From: an uncultured Mycoplasmatota bacterium
Lineage (GTDB): Bacteria > Bacillota_I > Bacilli_A > RF39 > UBA660
Length of the DNA: 17,417 bases
Direction: 5' to 3'
NCBI GenBank assembly: GCA_900551925.1
Contig: URXR01000023.1
Coordinates: 1-17,417, forward strand
A program made the position numbers and the translations under genes. The notes under the pieces were generated by a model, which worked only from the letters and a program-made list of their open reading frames with translations, had not been told where the DNA came from and made no database searches. Positions 15,086 through 17,417 of the stretch are shown piece after piece (positions within the stretch are counted from its first letter, which is position 1; each line of letters opens with the position of its first letter).

Positions 15086-16387
15086 GTGAAATTTAAAGTG
15101 TTTTTAACAATGATTTTTGCTAGTTTTTTCTGTATTGCAGGTGTTAATGCAGATACTATCAATGTAAGTAGTGGTGATGATTTAGCTAGTAAAGTTGCTA
15201 GTGCTAATCCTGGTGATACATTAGTTATTGAAAATGGTACTTATAATGGAGATATTACTATAACTAAGGATATTACTTTAAAAGGAGCTTCTAAGGATGG
15301 TGTTATTATTAATGGTACTGTTATTGTAAATACTTCTAATGTTGATGTTACTTTAGATAGTTTAACTATTAATGATAGTTCTACTTTAATTGATATTAAA
15401 GCAAAATCTACAGTTAATGTTAATAACGCTACAGTAGCTTATACTGGATATAATGGTACTTATAATACTAATAGTGCTGATGGTATCTGGGTTGAAAGAA
15501 CTGCTAATGGAACAGAGTTAAATATTACTAATAGTGATGTTGCAGCTAAATATGCTGTTTGGGTTTCTGGAGCTGATAATAATATATCTATTACAGGATC
15601 TACTCTTACTGGATATGCAGCGTTAGATATTTCTAATGGAGTATCTCAAAAACCTAATCAAGTAGAAGGAAATATTGTTAATGTTAGTGATTCAACTTTA
15701 ACTGGATACAATACTTATTCAGGAAGTTCAGATAATTATGGAACAATTGTAATTGGTGGACAAAAAGGATTAAAATTAAATATTGATAATTCAGTTGTTA
15801 CTAATCTTGTTACTAATGTAGTTGAAGATTTAATTGTTATTAGTTCTTCTTATTCCGTAAGTGAAAATGTTGAAATTAATATTACAAATTCTGAACTTAT
15901 AAATAATGCTCCAGTTGGAAATCCTAGTGCAGTTTATAATGTTACTTCATCATCTAATATTAATAATGATATAATTTTAGATAATACTGATGTCAGTGCT
16001 ACTAATGGAATTATTTATGGTACTTTAGCAGATTATGTATATGTTACTATTAATGTGTTTGATGTTCAATCTGTTGTAGCTATTCCTAATGGAAGTAGCC
16101 TTGAAGGATTAAATGATTATGTTATTAGTCTTGATGGATATAACTTTGAGGGATGGTTTACTGATAGCACTTATGAAACTCCATTTGATGATACAATACC
16201 TGTAACAGATAATATTAATCTTTATGCTAAATATGTTGAAATACCTCAGGATGAACCAGTTGTTTCAGATCCAAGTCTTGGAGAAGTTACTGATAATTAT
16301 AGTGATATCAATAAGAACTTAGATGATGTACCTTATACTGGAGATTTATTTAGTAATTTAGGACTTAAATTATATGTAGTAAAATAA
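15086..16387 (+). CDS. secreted beta-helix protein with InlB-type repeat and VPYTG end
   Basis: The start is GTG at 15086, 7 bases after GGAGG; the in-frame ATG at 15068 lies before that site. The product is 433 aa. A signal peptide (1-22) ends VNA, followed by DT. Residues 23 to about 325 form a parallel beta-helix like those of pectate-lyase and adhesin folds. Its rungs repeat patterns such as ITNSDV, ITGSTL, VSDSTL, IDNSVV and LDNTDV. No lyase catalytic motif was seen, so adhesion or glycan binding is more likely than cleavage. Residues about 325-385 form an InlB-type repeat (GYNFEGWFTD, NLYAKY). The protein ends VPYTGD plus 13 residues; VPYTG resembles a sortase motif, but the hydrophobic part and basic tail are unusually short. 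The sortase gene next door supports surface attachment. Confidence 0.85.
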   Translation: MKFKVFLTMIFASFFCIAGVNADTINVSSGDDLASKVASANPGDTLVIENGTYNGDITITKDITLKGASKDGVIINGTVIVNTSNVDVTLDSLTINDSSTLIDIKAKSTVNVNNATVAYTGYNGTYNTNSADGIWVERTANGTELNITNSDVAAKYAVWVSGADNNISITGSTLTGYAALDISNGVSQKPNQVEGNIVNVSDSTLTGYNTYSGSSDNYGTIVIGGQKGLKLNIDNSVVTNLVTNVVEDLIVISSSYSVSENVEINITNSELINNAPVGNPSAVYNVTSSSNINNDIILDNTDVSATNGIIYGTLADYVYVTINVFDVQSVVAIPNGSSLEGLNDYVISLDGYNFEGWFTDSTYETPFDDTIPVTDNINLYAKYVEIPQDEPVVSDPSLGEVTDNYSDINKNLDDVPYTGDLFSNLGLKLYVVK

Positions 16388-16394
16388 GAATTTT

Positions 16395-16424
16395 AGAGTA
16401 TTGATTAAGTTCAATACTCTTTTT
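16395..16424 (+). terminator. intrinsic terminator after the beta-helix gene
   Basis: A perfect 10-bp stem (AGAGTATTGA at 16395-16404 and TCAATACTCT at 16411-16420) with a 6-base loop runs into five T. It lies 7 bases after the stop codon and separates the beta-helix gene from the sortase gene. Confidence 0.9.
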
Positions 16425-16478
16425 GTATGCAATTATTTAAAATCTTTGAAAATTAAAGTTTATAAATATTACTTTTTT

Positions 16479-16487
16479 TGTTATAAT
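16479..16487 (+). promoter_or_regulatory. extended -10 promoter of the sortase gene
   Basis: TGTTATAAT is a perfect extended -10 element (TGn plus TATAAT). No good -35 box lies 17 bases upstream (TTTATA is a weak match), as is common for extended -10 promoters. Transcription would begin around 16494-16495, right at the upstream ATG. Confidence 0.6.
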
Positions 16488-16515
16488 TAATTAGATGAGA
16501 AAATTAGGTGGTATT

Positions 16516-17262
16516 GTGACAAAGAAAAATAAAAAATTGAGAAAAAATTTTAAAAAGAAAATTATACTTATTGTACTAATTTTGCTATTTTGTTTGATTA
16601 TTTTTGGGTGTTTTTATACAATTTATACTAAAACCGTTGATGTGAAGGAAGAGAATATTAACGAAAAATCAGAAGAGCAGACTGATGAAATAATTGGAGA
16701 ATTAGTAGATTTAAATAAGAAAAATGAAGATGTGATAGGATGGATTAAAATAGATAATTCTAAGATAAATTATCCTGTTTTATATAGTGATGATGACTAT
16801 TATTTAAGACGTGATTATAATAAAGATTATAAGCGTGAAGGAAGTATTTATATAGATAAATATAATAGTCTTACTGATATTAATTTAATAATTCATGGTC
16901 ATAATTTAGATACGGGTACAATGTTTACAGATTTGTTAAAATATAAAGAAGAATCTTATTATAAAAAGCATAAAACTATTGATTTTTATACTATTTCAGA
17001 TGGACATATGAAATATGAAGTTATAGCAGTCTTTTTATCTAAAGTTTATGAGAAGGATGATGATGTGTTTAAGTATTATAAGTATTATGGTGATCTTACA
17101 GAAAAAGAATATGATGAATATATTAAAAATATTAAAGATCTTTCATTGTATGATATAGATGTTGATACTCAGTATCCTACTGATTTAATTACATTATCCA
17201 CTTGTGAATTTTCAACTGATAATGGAAGAATGGTAGTGGTTGCTAAAAAGGTAGAAAGTTAG
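16516..17262 (+). CDS. srtB: class B sortase
   Basis: Sortases cut surface proteins at a C-terminal motif and join them to peptidoglycan outside the membrane. The product is 248 aa from GTG 16516, preceded by AGGTGG; an alternative ATG at 16495 would be leaderless and add 7 residues. A basic N-terminus and one membrane helix (about 16-37) anchor the enzyme. The catalytic domain has DVIGWIKIDNSKINYPVL, YYLRRDYN, the histidine in IIHGHN (H129), the cysteine in LSTCEF (C230) and the arginine in NGRMVVV (R238). The YYLRRDYN segment is typical of class B. Class B enzymes often recognise NPQTN-like or (S/P/N)PxTG motifs, so the VPYTG of the preceding protein is a plausible substrate, not proven. 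The gene has its own promoter. Confidence 0.9.
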   Translation: MTKKNKKLRKNFKKKIILIVLILLFCLIIFGCFYTIYTKTVDVKEENINEKSEEQTDEIIGELVDLNKKNEDVIGWIKIDNSKINYPVLYSDDDYYLRRDYNKDYKREGSIYIDKYNSLTDINLIIHGHNLDTGTMFTDLLKYKEESYYKKHKTIDFYTISDGHMKYEVIAVFLSKVYEKDDDVFKYYKYYGDLTEKEYDEYIKNIKDLSLYDIDVDTQYPTDLITLSTCEFSTDNGRMVVVAKKVES

Positions 17263-17417
17263 AAGTTTGTGAAAAATGTGAATTGCAATAGGAATTTATT
17301 TAAATTTAGGTAATGCTGATTAAAATATAAATATTTAAAGTAATAATATTTCTGATATAGTGCGCAAATTTTTAGACTAAATTCCGTTTTATAAAAATTT
17401 GTTTGATTTATTAGACT
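17263..17417 (+). other. AT-rich non-coding end with an inverted repeat
   Basis: No gene is seen in the last 155 bases. An extended -10-like element (TGATATAGT, 17353-17361) is followed by a perfect 10-bp inverted repeat (CAAATTTTTA at 17365-17374, TAAAAATTTG at 17392-17401) with a 17-base spacer. The heptamer TTAGACT occurs at 17372-17378 and at the window end (17411-17417). It could be a weak terminator for the sortase gene, or a promoter and recombination site for a gene beyond the end. There is not enough to decide. Confidence 0.35.

Overview
The window is a ribosomal-protein super-operon, all on the + strand, followed by a short block of cell-surface genes. Base composition splits it in two. 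Bases 1 to about 2620 (end of rpsJ, rplC, rplD, rplW and most of rplB) are roughly 45-50% GC by hand count, use AAG/GAG/CTG codons heavily, and encode proteins that look like Lachnospiraceae (Clostridia). From about 2660 onward DNA is roughly 30% GC, with AAA/GAA/TTA/ATT codons, and looks like an uncultured gut Bacilli genome (RF39-like; the lineage is inferred). The switch occurs inside the most conserved stretch of rplB without breaking the frame. A chimeric metagenome contig is the simplest explanation; natural recombination is possible but less likely.

The AT-rich part carries rpsS-rplV-rpsC-rplP-rpmC-rpsQ-rplN-rplX-rplE-rpsN-rpsH-rplF-rplR-rpsE-rplO-secY-adk-map-infA-rpmJ-rpsM-rpsK-rpoA-rplQ. 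This is canonical Firmicutes order with tight spacing and strong Shine-Dalgarno sites. rpmD (L30) is missing: rpsE and rplO overlap by one base. An intrinsic terminator overlaps the rplQ stop codon and closes the operon.

After rplQ come three surface genes, each with its own promoter-like sequence, in place of the ecfA1-ecfA2-ecfT-truA genes often found there in Bacilli. The first encodes a membrane-anchored extracellular protein whose reading frame is split by a run of 10 G close to the start; 9 or 12 G would join the start region to the rest. In AT-rich DNA this strongly suggests an on/off phase-variable gene, assembled here in the OFF state. The second encodes a secreted beta-helix protein with an InlB-type repeat and a VPYTG sortase-like motif near an unusually short C-terminus. 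The third encodes a class B sortase with His, Cys and Arg catalytic residues, so the organism of the AT-rich part probably has a peptidoglycan wall. Together these genes look like a small surface-display locus.

No gap between genes exceeds about 160 bases. I saw no tRNA, rRNA, CRISPR array, transposase or complete insertion sequence.
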